Below are positions 10,307-20,428 of a stretch of DNA of 64,000 nt, one piece after another. Source of the stretch: an uncultured Pelagibacteraceae bacterium. Its GTDB lineage: Bacteria > Pseudomonadota > Alphaproteobacteria > Pelagibacterales > Pelagibacteraceae. Every line of letters begins with the position of its first letter. Position 1 is the first letter of the stretch. A model generated the notes under the pieces. That model ran no database searches and was not told where the DNA came from. It worked only from the letters and a program-made list of their open reading frames with translations. The position numbers and the translations under genes are program-made. The stretch is from assembly GCA_902528375.1 (NCBI GenBank), contig CABZSS010000001.1, positions 62,001 to 126,000 on the forward strand. Reading direction: 5' to 3'.

Positions 10307-11605
10307 TTATTTTCCTACACTATAATACTTAAAACCTTGTTGCTTAATTTTTGAAGAAGAATACAAATTTCGCATATCAAAAATAATAAACTTTTTGCCT
10401 TTAATTAAGTTTTTAAAATTTATTGATTTAAAGTCATTCCATTCTGTGTGTAGAATAACAAGATCTGAATTTTGGACAGCATCTTTAATTGATGTTTTAT
10501 TAGTAACATTTTTTAGTTTTGAAAATTCATTTTTATAACCTGTTGGATCAAAATATTTTATTATAGCTCCTTTTTTTGATAACCATGGTATCATTTTAAG
10601 ACTTGATGAATCTCTCATATCATCGGTATTTGCTTTAAATGTTACACCTAAAAAAGTTATCTTTTTATTCTTTATTTTTTTATTTAATATTCGATAAATT
10701 CGATCTAATAAAATTTTAGATCTATTTTCATTCGATTTAATTACGGATTTTACCACTGATAAGTTAGTTTTAAATTTGTCAGCAGTTGAAATGATTGCTT
10801 TTGTATCTTTTGGAAAACAAGACCCGCCGTAGGCAGGGCCAGCTCTAAGAAATCTGCTACCTATTCTATTATCTAAACCCATTCCGATCGATATATCTTC
10901 CACATTAATGCCGGTTTTTTCACACAAATTTGCTATTTCATTAATAAAAGTTATTTTGGTGGCTAAGAAAGCGTTAGAGGCGTATTTGATTAATTCTGCT
11001 GCTCTTCTAGATGTTTGTAAATATGAAGCTCCTTTAGAAATAAGTGGGCTATAAAGATTTTTCATAATTTTACCAGCTTTTTTGTCATTCGTTCCAATTA
11101 CCACTCTATCAGGATAAGAAAAATCTCTTATCGCCTCACCTTCTCTCAAAAATTCTGGATTAGAGATTACTGAAAACTTTTTTTTACTATTTTTTCTGGA
11201 TAAAATTTTTTCAATTTCATCACCTGTGGTTACGGGAACTGTTGATTTTGTTATAATAATTTTAAATTTATTAATAGAGGAACTTATCTCCTTAGTTACA
11301 TTGTAGATTTGACTCAAATCTGCTGAACTTCCTCCTTTTATGGTAGGTGTTCCAACACAAATAAAAATTATGTCCGATTCTTTAATAGATTTTTTTAGAT
11401 CTGTTGAAAAATTTAATCTTTTATTTCTAAAATTTTTAATTACTAACTCTGAAAGTCCAGGCTCATAAATTGGAACTTTTCCTTTTTTAAGGGAACTAAT
11501 TTTATTTAAATCTTTATCTACACAAATCACTTCGTTGCCTAAATCTGCAAAACATACACCACTAACTAATCCTACATAGCCAGTTCCTATCATGCATAAT
11601 TTCAT
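10307..11605 (-). CDS. ugd: UDP-glucose 6-dehydrogenase
   Basis: Oxidises UDP-glucose twice to UDP-glucuronate with NAD. The N-terminal Rossmann motif is MIGTGYVGLVSG at residues 5-16. The catalytic cysteine is in GPAYGGSCFPKD, Cys near 263. A second Rossmann domain follows from about 310. The 432-aa length is normal. The start overlaps the galU stop by 4 bp, so the two enzymes make UDP-glucose and then UDP-glucuronate for surface sugars. The window also encodes two membrane glycosyltransferases, but at a distance of 35 kb. Confidence 0.97.
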   Translation of the reverse strand: MKLCMIGTGYVGLVSGVCFADLGNEVICVDKDLNKISSLKKGKVPIYEPGLSELVIKNFRNKRLNFSTDLKKSIKESDIIFICVGTPTIKGGSSADLSQIYNVTKEISSSINKFKIIITKSTVPVTTGDEIEKILSRKNSKKKFSVISNPEFLREGEAIRDFSYPDRVVIGTNDKKAGKIMKNLYSPLISKGASYLQTSRRAAELIKYASNAFLATKITFINEIANLCEKTGINVEDISIGMGLDNRIGSRFLRAGPAYGGSCFPKDTKAIISTADKFKTNLSVVKSVIKSNENRSKILLDRIYRILNKKIKNKKITFLGVTFKANTDDMRDSSSLKMIPWLSKKGAIIKYFDPTGYKNEFSKLKNVTNKTSIKDAVQNSDLVILHTEWNDFKSINFKNLIKGKKFIIFDMRNLYSSSKIKQQGFKYYSVGK

Positions 11606-12417
11606 GATTTAGCCATCTCCAAAGTTGATTTAATATAACCATTCATACTTCCGCAATCTAAGTATTTACCTGAAAAATTATGAGCGATGAACTGACTGTT
11701 TTCATTAATTAAAGATTGAATTGCATCGGTAATATGAATTTCACCACCTTTACCTGGTTTTTGTTTAGATAATTTTGAAAATATTTTTTTAGACAAAATA
11801 TACCTTCCTATTACCGCTTTGTTTGAAGGAGCGCTAGCAATAGATGGTTTTTCAATTACATCCTTGATTAAATAATTACTCCTATCTAATTTTTTGCTTA
11901 ATTTAAATATACCCCATCTTGAAACTGTTTTTTTATTCACATTCATGCTTGCCATAACAGAAGATTTGTAACGATTGTGAATTCTAATCATAGATTTTGA
12001 ACAATTCTTTTTTATTATTAGGTCATCAGGCAGAAGCATTAAGAAAAACTTATCTTTAATATATTTCTTTGTCTTCAAAACCGCATCGCCAGTACCACGG
12101 GGTTTATTTTGATATACAAATTTAATCATTTTTTTATATTTCAAGATTTGTTTATATTCTTTAATAATTCTTGGGTCTTTTTTTTTGTTAATAATTTTTT
12201 TATAAAAACTGTCATTATAAAAATAATTTTTTATCATTTGTTTTTTTTTAGAAATAATAAAGACAACTTCTTTGATTCCTGCTTCAATACATTCATCCAA
12301 AATATATTGTATGCCAGGTTTCCCATTGATAGGTAGTAACTCTTTTGCAAAAACGCTAGTTAAGGGCAAAAGTCTTGTACCTAAACCGGCCAAAGGTATT
12401 ATTGCTTGTTTAATCAT
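11602..12417 (-). CDS. galU: UTP-glucose-1-phosphate uridylyltransferase
   Basis: Makes UDP-glucose from UTP and glucose-1-phosphate. The nucleotidyltransferase start QAIIPLAGLGTRLLPLT and the KELLPI lysine motif are clear. QNKPRGTGDAVL, LLPDDLI (metal aspartates) and GRYILSKKIF are also in the expected order. The protein is slightly short at 271 aa but complete. It is the first gene of the galU-ugd pair and is divergent from panC with only 11 bp between the start codons. Confidence 0.95.
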   Translation of the reverse strand: MIKQAIIPLAGLGTRLLPLTSVFAKELLPINGKPGIQYILDECIEAGIKEVVFIISKKKQMIKNYFYNDSFYKKIINKKKDPRIIKEYKQILKYKKMIKFVYQNKPRGTGDAVLKTKKYIKDKFFLMLLPDDLIIKKNCSKSMIRIHNRYKSSVMASMNVNKKTVSRWGIFKLSKKLDRSNYLIKDVIEKPSIASAPSNKAVIGRYILSKKIFSKLSKQKPGKGGEIHITDAIQSLINENSQFIAHNFSGKYLDCGSMNGYIKSTLEMAKS

Positions 12418-12428
12418 AAAATCTTATA

Positions 12429-13247
12429 ATGACTGAATTACCACAAATGATTATTTTTAAAAGTATTAATAAACTTAATAAAGAAGTTAATTTTAAGGCA
12501 AGTATAGGATTTGTCCCAACAATGGGCAGTTTGCATAAAGGACATATTAGTTTAATAAAAAATTGCCAAAAAATATGTGACAAAACTCTGGTAAGCATAT
12601 TCATAAACCCCTCGCAATTTAACCGAAAAGCTGATTATAAAAATTACCCAAGAACATTAGATAAAGATATAAAAATTTTAAGGAAGTTCAAAGTCGACTA
12701 TGTCTTGATACCACACATAAAAGAAATCTATACAAGAAATACTCCAAGAAAAATTAATATTAGTAAAAAGTACAAGGTATTATGCGGTAAATATCGACCA
12801 GGACATTTTGAAGGAGTTTTAGCTGTAATAAATAAATTTTTAAAAAGTCTTAAAGTAAAAAAAATTTTCTTAGGTGAAAAAGATTTTCAACAATATTTCT
12901 TGATCAAAAGTTTCATAAAAAAAAAATTTAAAACAAAAGTTGTGTTATGCAAAACAATAAGAATGAATAATTTATTACCCTATTCGTCCAGAAACAAATT
13001 ACTTAATAACAAAAATATAAAAGAAGCTCAAATGTTTACAAAAAAAATAATTGATACATTCAAAAATATAAAAAGAAATATTAAAAATACTTATTTACTT
13101 CAAAGTATTAAAAACAACGGTAACATTAAGATTGAATATCTAGAATTGAGAAACAAAAACAATCTAAGTACAAGTTTTAACAAAAAAAATTTAAAACTTT
13201 TTGTGTGTTTTTATATTAAGAAAGTGAGATTGATTGATAATTTTTAG
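12429..13247 (+). CDS. panC: Pantothenate synthetase
   Basis: Joins pantoate and beta-alanine with ATP. VPTMGSLHKGHISLI near residues 29-43 is the ATP-binding HIGH-type motif, LCGKYRPGHFEGV is the pantoate region, and LGEKDFQQYF and the KMSKS-like SSRN segment follow. The C-terminal third is very Lys/Asn-rich and diverged. An internal ATG at codon 7 is an alternative start. panB is not in the window. The gene converges with mgtE with a 4-bp overlap. Confidence 0.93.
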   Translation: MTELPQMIIFKSINKLNKEVNFKASIGFVPTMGSLHKGHISLIKNCQKICDKTLVSIFINPSQFNRKADYKNYPRTLDKDIKILRKFKVDYVLIPHIKEIYTRNTPRKINISKKYKVLCGKYRPGHFEGVLAVINKFLKSLKVKKIFLGEKDFQQYFLIKSFIKKKFKTKVVLCKTIRMNNLLPYSSRNKLLNNKNIKEAQMFTKKIIDTFKNIKRNIKNTYLLQSIKNNGNIKIEYLELRNKNNLSTSFNKKNLKLFVCFYIKKVRLIDNF

Positions 13248-14623
13248 CTGTAAAAGAAATATGCACCAATACCTAAAAAAGACAAAAAACCAATCACATC
13301 TGTGACAGTTGTTACAAACACACTTGATGCTATTGCTGGGTCAATATTAAGTTTTTTTAGTGTCACTGGAATTAAAATTCCAAACAAACCAGCAACAATC
13401 ATATTTAATACCATTGAGATAGAAATAATTATAGATAAAATATAATCTTTAAACCATAGTTGAACTATTAAAGCGCTTATTATTGCAAAAATAATTCCAT
13501 TTAAAACTCCAATATTAAATTCTTTTAAGACTATCTTCAAAAAGTTACTATTTGTTAAGTCGTTTGTAGCGATACCGCGTATAGTTACTGCTAACGTTTG
13601 CATACCAGCATTACCTCCCATTGATGCAACTATTGGCATTAAAAAAGCTAGAGCAACCATTTGTTCAATTGTTGCACCAAATTTACTAATAACCCAAGTT
13701 GCTAGGAAGGCTGTGAAAAGATTAAGTAAAAGCCAATTAAACCTTCTTTGTGTTTTCTTTATAACACTATCAGTAATTTCTTCATCTCCAACACCAGCTA
13801 ATCTTAAAGTATCTTCTTCTGCCTCTTCCTTTAATACAGTCAATACATCGTCACTAGTAATCATGCCAACCAATTTTTTAGTTTTATCAATTACAGCAGC
13901 AGAATTAAGGTTGTAGTTTTCAAAAAGTCTTCCGACTTCCTCTCTATCCATATCAACTGGAATAGTAACTTGAGACTCCGACATTATTTCGACCATTTTA
14001 CTTTCACGAGGTGTTCTCAAAACTTTTGATGAAGGAACTGTTCCCAGAGGTTTAAATTCATTATCGATAATATAAATTTCCAAAAATTGTTCAGGGAGAT
14101 CTTTATTTTCTCTTAAATAATCAATTGTTTGCCCAACAGACCAATTACTTGGGATAGCCGTAAATTCCCTTTGCATAATTCGCGCCGCAGAGTCTTCAGG
14201 ATAACTTAAACTTTCCAACAGAGCAAATCTATCTTTGGGAGGTAAAGAGCTTAAAATTTCATTTTTACTTTTCTCTTCAATATTTTCTAATATCTTAATT
14301 GCGTCATCAGACTCTAAATTTTTAAGAATAAATATTATAGAGGCTGTAGATAGTAACTTTATAATCTCAGATTGAATATTTTCATTTAACTCAACAAACA
14401 ATTCTGGATCCAATTTGAAGTTATTTAATTTTATAAGATTTTCTCTGTCATCTTGACTTAAATGTTCGATAATGTCAGCTGCATCCGCAGGGTGCATCTC
14501 TTTAAAAGAATTAGTAATAAAATTTACATCATCTTTTTGAATTTTATCTTCTATTACTTTGATATATTCTCTATTAAATTCAAAATTGACTTTTTTATCG
14601 ATTTTTTTTTTTAAATTACTCAT
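13244..14623 (-). CDS. mgtE: Magnesium transporter MgtE
   Basis: A 459-aa homodimeric Mg2+ channel of the inner membrane. The N-terminal superhelical domain spans about 1-140 (MHPADAADIIEHL is its signature). Two CBS domains at about 150-270 sense cytosolic magnesium. Five transmembrane helices follow from about 295, with PIVASMGGNAGMQTLAV forming the pore-lining region. The length is complete. It is divergent from lipB. Confidence 0.96.
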   Translation of the reverse strand: MSNLKKKIDKKVNFEFNREYIKVIEDKIQKDDVNFITNSFKEMHPADAADIIEHLSQDDRENLIKLNNFKLDPELFVELNENIQSEIIKLLSTASIIFILKNLESDDAIKILENIEEKSKNEILSSLPPKDRFALLESLSYPEDSAARIMQREFTAIPSNWSVGQTIDYLRENKDLPEQFLEIYIIDNEFKPLGTVPSSKVLRTPRESKMVEIMSESQVTIPVDMDREEVGRLFENYNLNSAAVIDKTKKLVGMITSDDVLTVLKEEAEEDTLRLAGVGDEEITDSVIKKTQRRFNWLLLNLFTAFLATWVISKFGATIEQMVALAFLMPIVASMGGNAGMQTLAVTIRGIATNDLTNSNFLKIVLKEFNIGVLNGIIFAIISALIVQLWFKDYILSIIISISMVLNMIVAGLFGILIPVTLKKLNIDPAIASSVFVTTVTDVIGFLSFLGIGAYFFYS

Positions 14624-14646
14624 TTTAAATCCTATAAAAATTATTA

Positions 14647-14673
14647 GAACTATTAATACAAATTAAATATAAT
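14647..14673 (+). promoter_or_regulatory. Possible promoter of lipB
   Basis: A TATAAT -10 box at 14668-14673 lies 17 bp before the lipB ATG. A weak -35-like hexamer starts about 18 bp upstream of it. In such AT-rich DNA the -10 alone is not strong evidence. Confidence 0.35.
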
Positions 14674-14690
14674 ACAATTTTTAATTTCTT

Positions 14691-15305
14691 ATGGAGATCA
14701 AAATATCGAAAAAACCAGTAAAATATGCAGAAGCTGTAAAATATCTTGATGAAAGGGTTCAAGAAGTTTATCAAAATAAAAATGAAGAATTAATTTGGTT
14801 CTTAGAACACAAGTCTGTTTATACATGTGGTGTAAATTTTAACCAAAAAGATGTTTTGGATAAAAACCTAAAAATAGTTAAAACTAGTCGAGGTGGGAAA
14901 ATAACGTGGCATGGTCCAGGTCAATTAGTCTGCTACTTTGTTATAGATATATCTAAAAGAAAAAAAGACATAAGAAGATTTATATCAGCTATCGAAAATT
15001 CAATTATAGAAACTTTAAAAGATTTAAAGATAATTTCTTTTAGTGATAGAAAAAATATTGGTATTTGGGTTTTGGATAAAAAAGAAGAAAAAAAAATTGC
15101 AGCAATAGGATTTCGTATAAAGAAATGGATTGCATTTCATGGATTTTCATTAAATTTATCTAACAGTCTAAATAGTTACAAAAAAATAATCCCTTGTGGA
15201 ATATCAGATAAAGGTGTTTCTAGGATATATGATTTTAAAAAAATTTCAAAAAAAACAATAATTGATAAACTTAAGATTAAACTTATAAAAAATCTAAAAT
15301 ATTAA
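14691..15305 (+). CDS. lipB: Octanoyl-[acyl-carrier-protein]:protein N-octanoyltransferase
   Basis: Moves octanoate from acyl carrier protein to lipoyl domains, the first step of lipoate synthesis. RGGKITWHGPGQLVCY is the signature. The catalytic pair is present as Lys near 135 (KKIAAIG) and Cys at 169 (IIPCG), the same numbering as E. coli LipB. At 204 aa it is full length. The 3' end overlaps the convergent pseudouridine synthase by 12 bp. Confidence 0.96.
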   Translation: MEIKISKKPVKYAEAVKYLDERVQEVYQNKNEELIWFLEHKSVYTCGVNFNQKDVLDKNLKIVKTSRGGKITWHGPGQLVCYFVIDISKRKKDIRRFISAIENSIIETLKDLKIISFSDRKNIGIWVLDKKEEKKIAAIGFRIKKWIAFHGFSLNLSNSLNSYKKIIPCGISDKGVSRIYDFKKISKKTIIDKLKIKLIKNLKY

Positions 15306-16202
15306 GTTTTTTTTTTCTAAATATCTATTAAAAGCTTTTGGTGGACTTGCTTTATAAAAAAATTTTTTATCATTAATATAAAATTTTAAAGAGTAAGCAT
15401 GTAACATTAAATTTTTCTCACTTTTATTCTTTTTACTGGAGTGAATATATTTCTTATCTCCTACAATTGGATTATTAATTAAAGTTAATTGTTTTCTTAA
15501 TTGATGTTTCCTTCCAGTAACAGGTTTAAGTTCTAGAAATGACGTTGATGTAGTTTCTGAGAGAACTTTATAATATGTTATTGCTTTTTCAATTTTTTTT
15601 TTGTCATTTTCAAAAGTAATAAGATCATTTTTCAACTCACCTTTTTTTTTACTTATATGACCATGACATACAGCTAAGTAAGTTTTGTGAATTTTACGAA
15701 GTCTGAATAACGATGTAAATAATCTTGCTGAGTTATGATTTTTTGAAATTATCATTATTCCAGATGTTTCTTTATCTAACCTATGTACTGGAAAAGGTTT
15801 TGTATCTTTAAAAAGATTACTAGAAGCTAATATATCAATTAAATTTTTTTTTGATTTTGTTCCACCTTGAACAGGAACACCAGGACTTTTATCAATTACA
15901 ATAAAGTCATCATTGTCTTCTATTATTCTGTTTTCATGTACTTTTAATAATTTGGCTGTTGGAGAAAATTTTTTATTAATTTGCTTGTATTTATTAGTTT
16001 CAAAAGAAAAATTAAAAAAATTTATTTTATCACCAGTCTTTAATTTGTAAGAGCTGCTTACTTTTTTAATATTAACTTTAATTTTTCCTTTTCTCAAAGA
16101 TTTTTCGATTAATGATTGTGGAAGAGAGATAATTTTATTTCTTAACCATCTATCAATTCGCATACCTGAATAAATTTCCTTAATTATATAGGACTTATTC
16201 AT
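15294..16202 (-). CDS. RluC/RluD-family 23S rRNA pseudouridine synthase
   Basis: A 302-aa protein with an N-terminal S4 RNA-binding domain (GMRIDRWLR, residues 13-60) and an RluA-type catalytic domain. HRLDKETSG contains the catalytic Asp near residue 143, and VTGRKHQLRKQL is the conserved C-terminal motif. It most resembles RluC, but RluC and RluD cannot be separated with certainty by eye. It lies 7 bp behind rplQ and may be the last gene of the ribosomal block. Confidence 0.9.
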   Translation of the reverse strand: MNKSYIIKEIYSGMRIDRWLRNKIISLPQSLIEKSLRKGKIKVNIKKVSSSYKLKTGDKINFFNFSFETNKYKQINKKFSPTAKLLKVHENRIIEDNDDFIVIDKSPGVPVQGGTKSKKNLIDILASSNLFKDTKPFPVHRLDKETSGIMIISKNHNSARLFTSLFRLRKIHKTYLAVCHGHISKKKGELKNDLITFENDKKKIEKAITYYKVLSETTSTSFLELKPVTGRKHQLRKQLTLINNPIVGDKKYIHSSKKNKSEKNLMLHAYSLKFYINDKKFFYKASPPKAFNRYLEKKNLIF

Positions 16203-16209
16203 TTTTTAT

Positions 16210-16650
16210 TTATGCTATGGCTGATTTTTTTTCCTCTGTCTTAGCAGTTTTATCTTGTGATTTCTTTTTCTTAAATTTTCTTTTTGCTTCAATATCTCTG
16301 TCTACAAATTCTATTACAGCTAAAGGTGCATTATCACCGTATCTAAATCCAGCTTTTACAATTCTAGTATAACCTCCAGATCTTTTTTCATATCTTTTAG
16401 ACAAAGTTTTTATAACTTTATTTGCATTAGTTTTATCCTGAAGTTGAGATACTAATCTCCTCGTATTTTGTAAATTTTTTTTCTTGCCTAAAGTTATAAT
16501 TTTATCAGCTTGAGGCTTCAGCACTTTTGCTTTAGGTAAGGTAGTAATTATTTGTTCGTATTTAATCAAATTATTGAGCATATTTTTGATTAAAGCTTTT
16601 CTATGTTCTGATGTTCTGTTGAGTTTTTTATAACCTAGCCTATGTCTCAT
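16210..16650 (-). CDS. rplQ: 50S ribosomal protein L17
   Basis: Begins MRHRLGYKKLNRTSEHR, the L17 signature. It has the usual 115-residue core plus a charged, lysine-rich C-terminal tail to 146 aa, common in Alphaproteobacteria. It is the last gene of the alpha operon (rpsM-rpsK-rpoA-rplQ), 2 bp after rpoA. Confidence 0.98.
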   Translation of the reverse strand: MRHRLGYKKLNRTSEHRKALIKNMLNNLIKYEQIITTLPKAKVLKPQADKIITLGKKKNLQNTRRLVSQLQDKTNANKVIKTLSKRYEKRSGGYTRIVKAGFRYGDNAPLAVIEFVDRDIEAKRKFKKKKSQDKTAKTEEKKSAIA

Positions 16651-16652
16651 TA

Positions 16653-17681
16653 TTAAATACTTTCCTCTAACTTTTTAGATAATTCAGCTATATTGTCCGG
16701 TGGCCAATTAGGTATCTCCATACCTAAGTAAAGTGACATACCATTCAAAACTTCCTTAATCTCGTTAAGAGACTTTCTTCCAAAGTTTGGAGTTCTTAAC
16801 ATTTCACCTTCTGACTTTTGAACTAAATCTCCAATATAAATAATATTATCATTTTTTAGACAGTTCATTGACCTTACAGAAAGCTCTAATTCATCAACTT
16901 TTCTTAACAAGTTTTTGTTAAATTCTGGTTCACTTGGTTTTTCAGCTATAGTAACTTCTTGTGGTTCATCAAAATTAACAAACATTCCTAATTGATCTTG
17001 AAAAATTCTAGCTGAGTAAGCCAACGCATCTTCCGCTGAGATAGAACCATTAGTTTCTATTTCCATGGTTAATTTGTCATAGTCCAAAGCTTTACCCTCT
17101 CGTGCAGTGCTCACAGAATAAGATACTTTTTTAACTGGGCTAAAAAGTGAGTCGATAGGTATAAGACCTAGAGGTGGCTCATCTGGTTTGTTAAGTTCAG
17201 CGGGTACATAACCTTTTCCATTGCCTATTGTCATCTCCATGTGGAAGTTTGTATTTTCATCTAAATTACAAATTACCAGGTCCGGATTTAAAATTTCAAT
17301 TTCATTAATTTTTGTAATATCAGATGCTTTAATTACTCCTGGACCTTTTGCATCTAACACTAATTTTTTTGATCCCTCAGAGGTACTTTTTAATGCTAAT
17401 GATTTAACATTAAGAACAATATCAGTTACATCCTCTCTTACTCCTTTGATAGACGTAAACTCGTGAAGTACTCCGTCAATTTGAATTGCTGTTACAGCGG
17501 CACCTCTAATTGAAGACAATAAAATCCTTCTTAGTGAGTTACCTAAAGTTAAGCCATAACCTTTTTCAAGTGGTTCGGCTACAATTTTAGCGTATGATTT
17601 ATCATCGTTTAAATTTATATCCAACTTTCCAGGTTTAATTAATGATTTCCAATTTTTTAAATTTACATTAGCTGTTTCCAT
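16653..17681 (-). CDS. rpoA: DNA-directed RNA polymerase subunit alpha
   Basis: A 342-aa alpha subunit. The N-terminal assembly domain includes [17 protein letters not shown] near residue 42. The C-terminal domain from about 255 ([12 protein letters not shown]...[15 protein letters not shown]) binds UP elements and activators. It starts on the last base of the rpsK stop codon. Confidence 0.99.
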   Translation of the reverse strand: METANVNLKNWKSLIKPGKLDINLNDDKSYAKIVAEPLEKGYGLTLGNSLRRILLSSIRGAAVTAIQIDGVLHEFTSIKGVREDVTDIVLNVKSLALKSTSEGSKKLVLDAKGPGVIKASDITKINEIEILNPDLVICNLDENTNFHMEMTIGNGKGYVPAELNKPDEPPLGLIPIDSLFSPVKKVSYSVSTAREGKALDYDKLTMEIETNGSISAEDALAYSARIFQDQLGMFVNFDEPQEVTIAEKPSEPEFNKNLLRKVDELELSVRSMNCLKNDNIIYIGDLVQKSEGEMLRTPNFGRKSLNEIKEVLNGMSLYLGMEIPNWPPDNIAELSKKLEESI

Positions 17682-18127
17682 TAAACTCTCCTTTTTTTTG
17701 GTGGTCTTGTTCCATTATGTGGCATCGGTGTTGTATCTTTGATAGATAAAATTTTAAAACCTCTAGCTTGTAATGCACGCAAAGCTGTTTCTCTACCTGA
17801 ACCTGGTCCTTTAATTTCAACCGTTAAAGTTTTCATACCGTACTCTAAAGCTTTCGATGCAGCAGAGTCTGCTGCTATTTGTGCTGCATAAGGAGTTGAT
17901 TTTCTAGAACCCTTAAAACCTTTTTGTCCAGCAGATGCCCAGGATACAACATTACCTTGCGTATCAGCTATTGATACAATTGTATTATTAAAGGTTGACT
18001 GAACATAAGCTATTCCGTTAACTATATTCTTTTTAATTTTTTTCTTTTTAGAGTAAGAACTTTTTTTAACAGATTTTACTTCTGGTTTCTCATCAACTTT
18101 TTTCTCTATCTTTTTTTTGTCAGCCAT
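17681..18127 (-). CDS. rpsK: 30S ribosomal protein S11
   Basis: The S11 core starts near residue 36 ([18 protein letters not shown]) and ends [10 protein letters not shown]. In front of it is a lysine/serine-rich extension of about 20-30 residues, giving 148 aa against about 129 in relatives. Translation could begin later, but no internal Met is present before the core, so the long form is most likely real. Confidence 0.97.
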   Translation of the reverse strand: MADKKKIEKKVDEKPEVKSVKKSSYSKKKKIKKNIVNGIAYVQSTFNNTIVSIADTQGNVVSWASAGQKGFKGSRKSTPYAAQIAADSAASKALEYGMKTLTVEIKGPGSGRETALRALQARGFKILSIKDTTPMPHNGTRPPKKRRV

Positions 18128-18133
18128 TTCAAA

Positions 18134-18517
18134 CTATTTTTTTAATGGTGTTAATTTTTTACCTGCAATAGCAATTGCTTTACCTTTTCTTGTTCTCGCA
18201 TTACATCTGGTTCTTTGTCCTCTTACAGGTAACTTTTTTTTATGTCGAAAACCTCTATAGCACGCAAGATCAATTAATCTTTTAATGCTCATTGAATTTT
18301 CTCTTCTTAAATCTCCCTCAACTGTGAAATGCTGGTCGATATACTCTCTAATTTTAAGAATTTGGTCGTCAGTAAGTTGATTTACTCTTTTTGATTTTGG
18401 TATTTCTAATTCCTTACAGATTTGTTTAGAAAACTTATCCCCAATACCATAAATATATGTAAGTCCAATGAGGACGATTTTATTTTGTGGGATATTTACA
18501 CCTGCAATTCGAGCCAT
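18134..18517 (-). CDS. rpsM: 30S ribosomal protein S13
   Basis: [13 protein letters not shown] start and [15 protein letters not shown]-terminal motif identify S13. The 127-aa length is normal. It is the first gene of the alpha operon, preceded by a clear promoter in the adk-rpsM gap. Confidence 0.98.
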   Translation of the reverse strand: MARIAGVNIPQNKIVLIGLTYIYGIGDKFSKQICKELEIPKSKRVNQLTDDQILKIREYIDQHFTVEGDLRRENSMSIKRLIDLACYRGFRHKKKLPVRGQRTRCNARTRKGKAIAIAGKKLTPLKK

Positions 18518-18539
18518 AATTTGAGATAAAATTTAGCCT

Positions 18540-18567
18540 TTTATATAAGATGAAAATTTAAAGTCAA
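18540..18567 (-). promoter_or_regulatory. Promoter of the rpsM-rpsK-rpoA-rplQ operon
   Basis: On the minus strand TTGACT (18567-18562), a 16-bp spacer and TATAAA (18545-18540) stand in the 54-bp gap between the adk stop and the rpsM start. This matches sigma70 consensus well and would add transcripts of the alpha operon independent of the upstream spc operon. Confidence 0.65.
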
Positions 18568-18571
18568 CTTT

Positions 18572-19135
18572 TTATAACTTTAAAAAGTCCTTAATTTGCT
18601 CGTTTATTTGATCAATTTCTTGGTTTCCGTTAAGCTCGTAAAAATTTTGTTTAGACGAATAATAATTTAATACAGGTGAGGTTGTTTTTAAATAAGTGTC
18701 ATATCTTTTAAGAATTGTATCTAAATCATCATCTGACCTTTTTTCTTCAATTCTTCTTTTTTCAATTCTTTTTACTATAGTTTCTTTATTTACGTTTAAG
18801 AAAAAAACAAAATCAATTTGTTGTTTAGACTCTGTTAACAACAAATCTAAATTTTTTGCTTGTTCGATAGTTCTTGGATACCCATCAAAAATTAATTTTC
18901 CTTTTTTTGATGTGTCAAAAACTACTTTTTTCATAAGGCTATTAACAATTTCATCATCAACAAATTTACCTTCATTCATAAAACTTATAATTTTTTTACC
19001 AATTTCTGTATCTTTTTTGATTTCGTCCCTCAACATATCACCTGTTGAAACTTGAAAATTATTTAATACTTTAATTAAAAATTTTGCTTGGGTACCTTTA
19101 CCTGCGCCTGGAGGACCAAATAAAATTATATTCAC
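18572..19135 (-). CDS. adk: Adenylate kinase (short-lid form)
   Basis: Interconverts ATP plus AMP with ADP. FGPPGAGKGTQ at residues 5-15 is the P-loop and DGYPRTIEQA is the AMP-binding signature. The LID region (KRRIEEKRSDDD) is short and lacks the zinc-cysteine insertion, which explains the 187-aa length. It sits between secY and rpsM, its common position in the spc operon. Confidence 0.97.
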   Translation of the reverse strand: MNIILFGPPGAGKGTQAKFLIKVLNNFQVSTGDMLRDEIKKDTEIGKKIISFMNEGKFVDDEIVNSLMKKVVFDTSKKGKLIFDGYPRTIEQAKNLDLLLTESKQQIDFVFFLNVNKETIVKRIEKRRIEEKRSDDDLDTILKRYDTYLKTTSPVLNYYSSKQNFYELNGNQEIDQINEQIKDFLKL

Positions 19136-19137
19136 TA

Positions 19138-20418
19138 TTATCTTCCAAATTTAGTTTTTTTTATAAGTTGTTCGTACTGCGCACTCATTAATCTTGTTTG
19201 GATTTGGGTTACTGTATCTATTGCTACGACTACAACAATTAAGACTGAAGCACCACCTAAATAGAAAGGTATAGGATAGTTTGCTATTAAAAATTCTGGC
19301 ATTAAACAAACTAATGTTAAATATAATGCTCCGATAGTTGTTAGTCTTGTTAGAATTTCCTCAATATATCTTGCTGTACTTTCCCCTGGTCGTATCCCTG
19401 GTACAAAGCCACCATATTTTCTTAAGTTTTCAGCGGTTTCATCTGGATTGAATACAAGTGAGGTATAAAAGAATGTAAAAAAGATTATACCTGAAGCATA
19501 TAAAATCATGTAAAGAGGCTGTCCTTGTGAGAAAAAAGATAAAAAAGAAGATACGTTATCATTCTCACTAATATTAAAATTTGTAAGTGTAGCAGGTAAA
19601 AGTAGTATAGCTGAAGCAAAAATTGCTGGTATCACACCTGCTGTATTTATCTTAAGAGGAAGATGTGAAGAGTCACCCCCATACATTTTATTACCCATTT
19701 GTCTCTTGGGATAGTTTATCAATATTTTTCTTAGAGCCCTCTCCATAAAGACAATGAACATTATGGTAGCTATCAATAGAACAAAAATAAAAATTATCAT
19801 TGTGGAAGATATTGCACCTGTTCTACCTAGTTCAAACGTTGTGACTAATGCTCTTGGTATTTCTGCAACGATACCAGAAAAAATAATTAATGAGATTCCA
19901 TTACCTATTCCTCTTTGAGTAATTTGTTCACCTAGCCACATTAAAAAAATAGTGCCAGCTACAATTGTTGTCACTGTTGTAACTTTAAAAAAAATACCTG
20001 GATTAATTACTAAATTTTCAGATGACTCAAGCCCAACTGACAATCCATAGCCCTGAATAGTTGCCAAAAGAACGGTTCCATATCTTGTAATTTGTGTGAT
20101 TTTTTGTCGACCAATCGTGCCCTGACTTTTTAAATTTTTGAAATAATCTGATGTTCCTGTAAGCAATTGAACTATAATAGAAGATGATATATATGGCATT
20201 ATACCTAAAGCAAATATTGCCATACGGCTAACAGCACCACCTGCAAAAACATTAAACATGCCGAGTAAGCCTTTTTGGTTTCCATCCATCATAATCTTTA
20301 ATTGATCAGGATCTATACCGGGTAAAGGAACAAATGTTCCAAATCTGTAAACTGCTAAAATAAATATTGTAAAAATTATACGATTTCTTAAATCGTTATT
20401 TTGTGTCGTTGTACTCAT
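19138..20418 (-). CDS. secY: Protein translocase subunit SecY
   Basis: Central channel of the Sec translocon, with ten predicted membrane helices in 426 aa. The plug/TM2 region GLLGMFNVFAGGAVSRMAIFALG and the cytosolic loop YGGDSSHLPLKIN are characteristic. It lies between rplO and adk at the end of the spc operon. secE is 23 kb upstream in the same block. Confidence 0.98.
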   Translation of the reverse strand: MSTTTQNNDLRNRIIFTIFILAVYRFGTFVPLPGIDPDQLKIMMDGNQKGLLGMFNVFAGGAVSRMAIFALGIMPYISSSIIVQLLTGTSDYFKNLKSQGTIGRQKITQITRYGTVLLATIQGYGLSVGLESSENLVINPGIFFKVTTVTTIVAGTIFLMWLGEQITQRGIGNGISLIIFSGIVAEIPRALVTTFELGRTGAISSTMIIFIFVLLIATIMFIVFMERALRKILINYPKRQMGNKMYGGDSSHLPLKINTAGVIPAIFASAILLLPATLTNFNISENDNVSSFLSFFSQGQPLYMILYASGIIFFTFFYTSLVFNPDETAENLRKYGGFVPGIRPGESTARYIEEILTRLTTIGALYLTLVCLMPEFLIANYPIPFYLGGASVLIVVVVAIDTVTQIQTRLMSAQYEQLIKKTKFGR

Positions 20419-20428
20419 ATTATTTTAT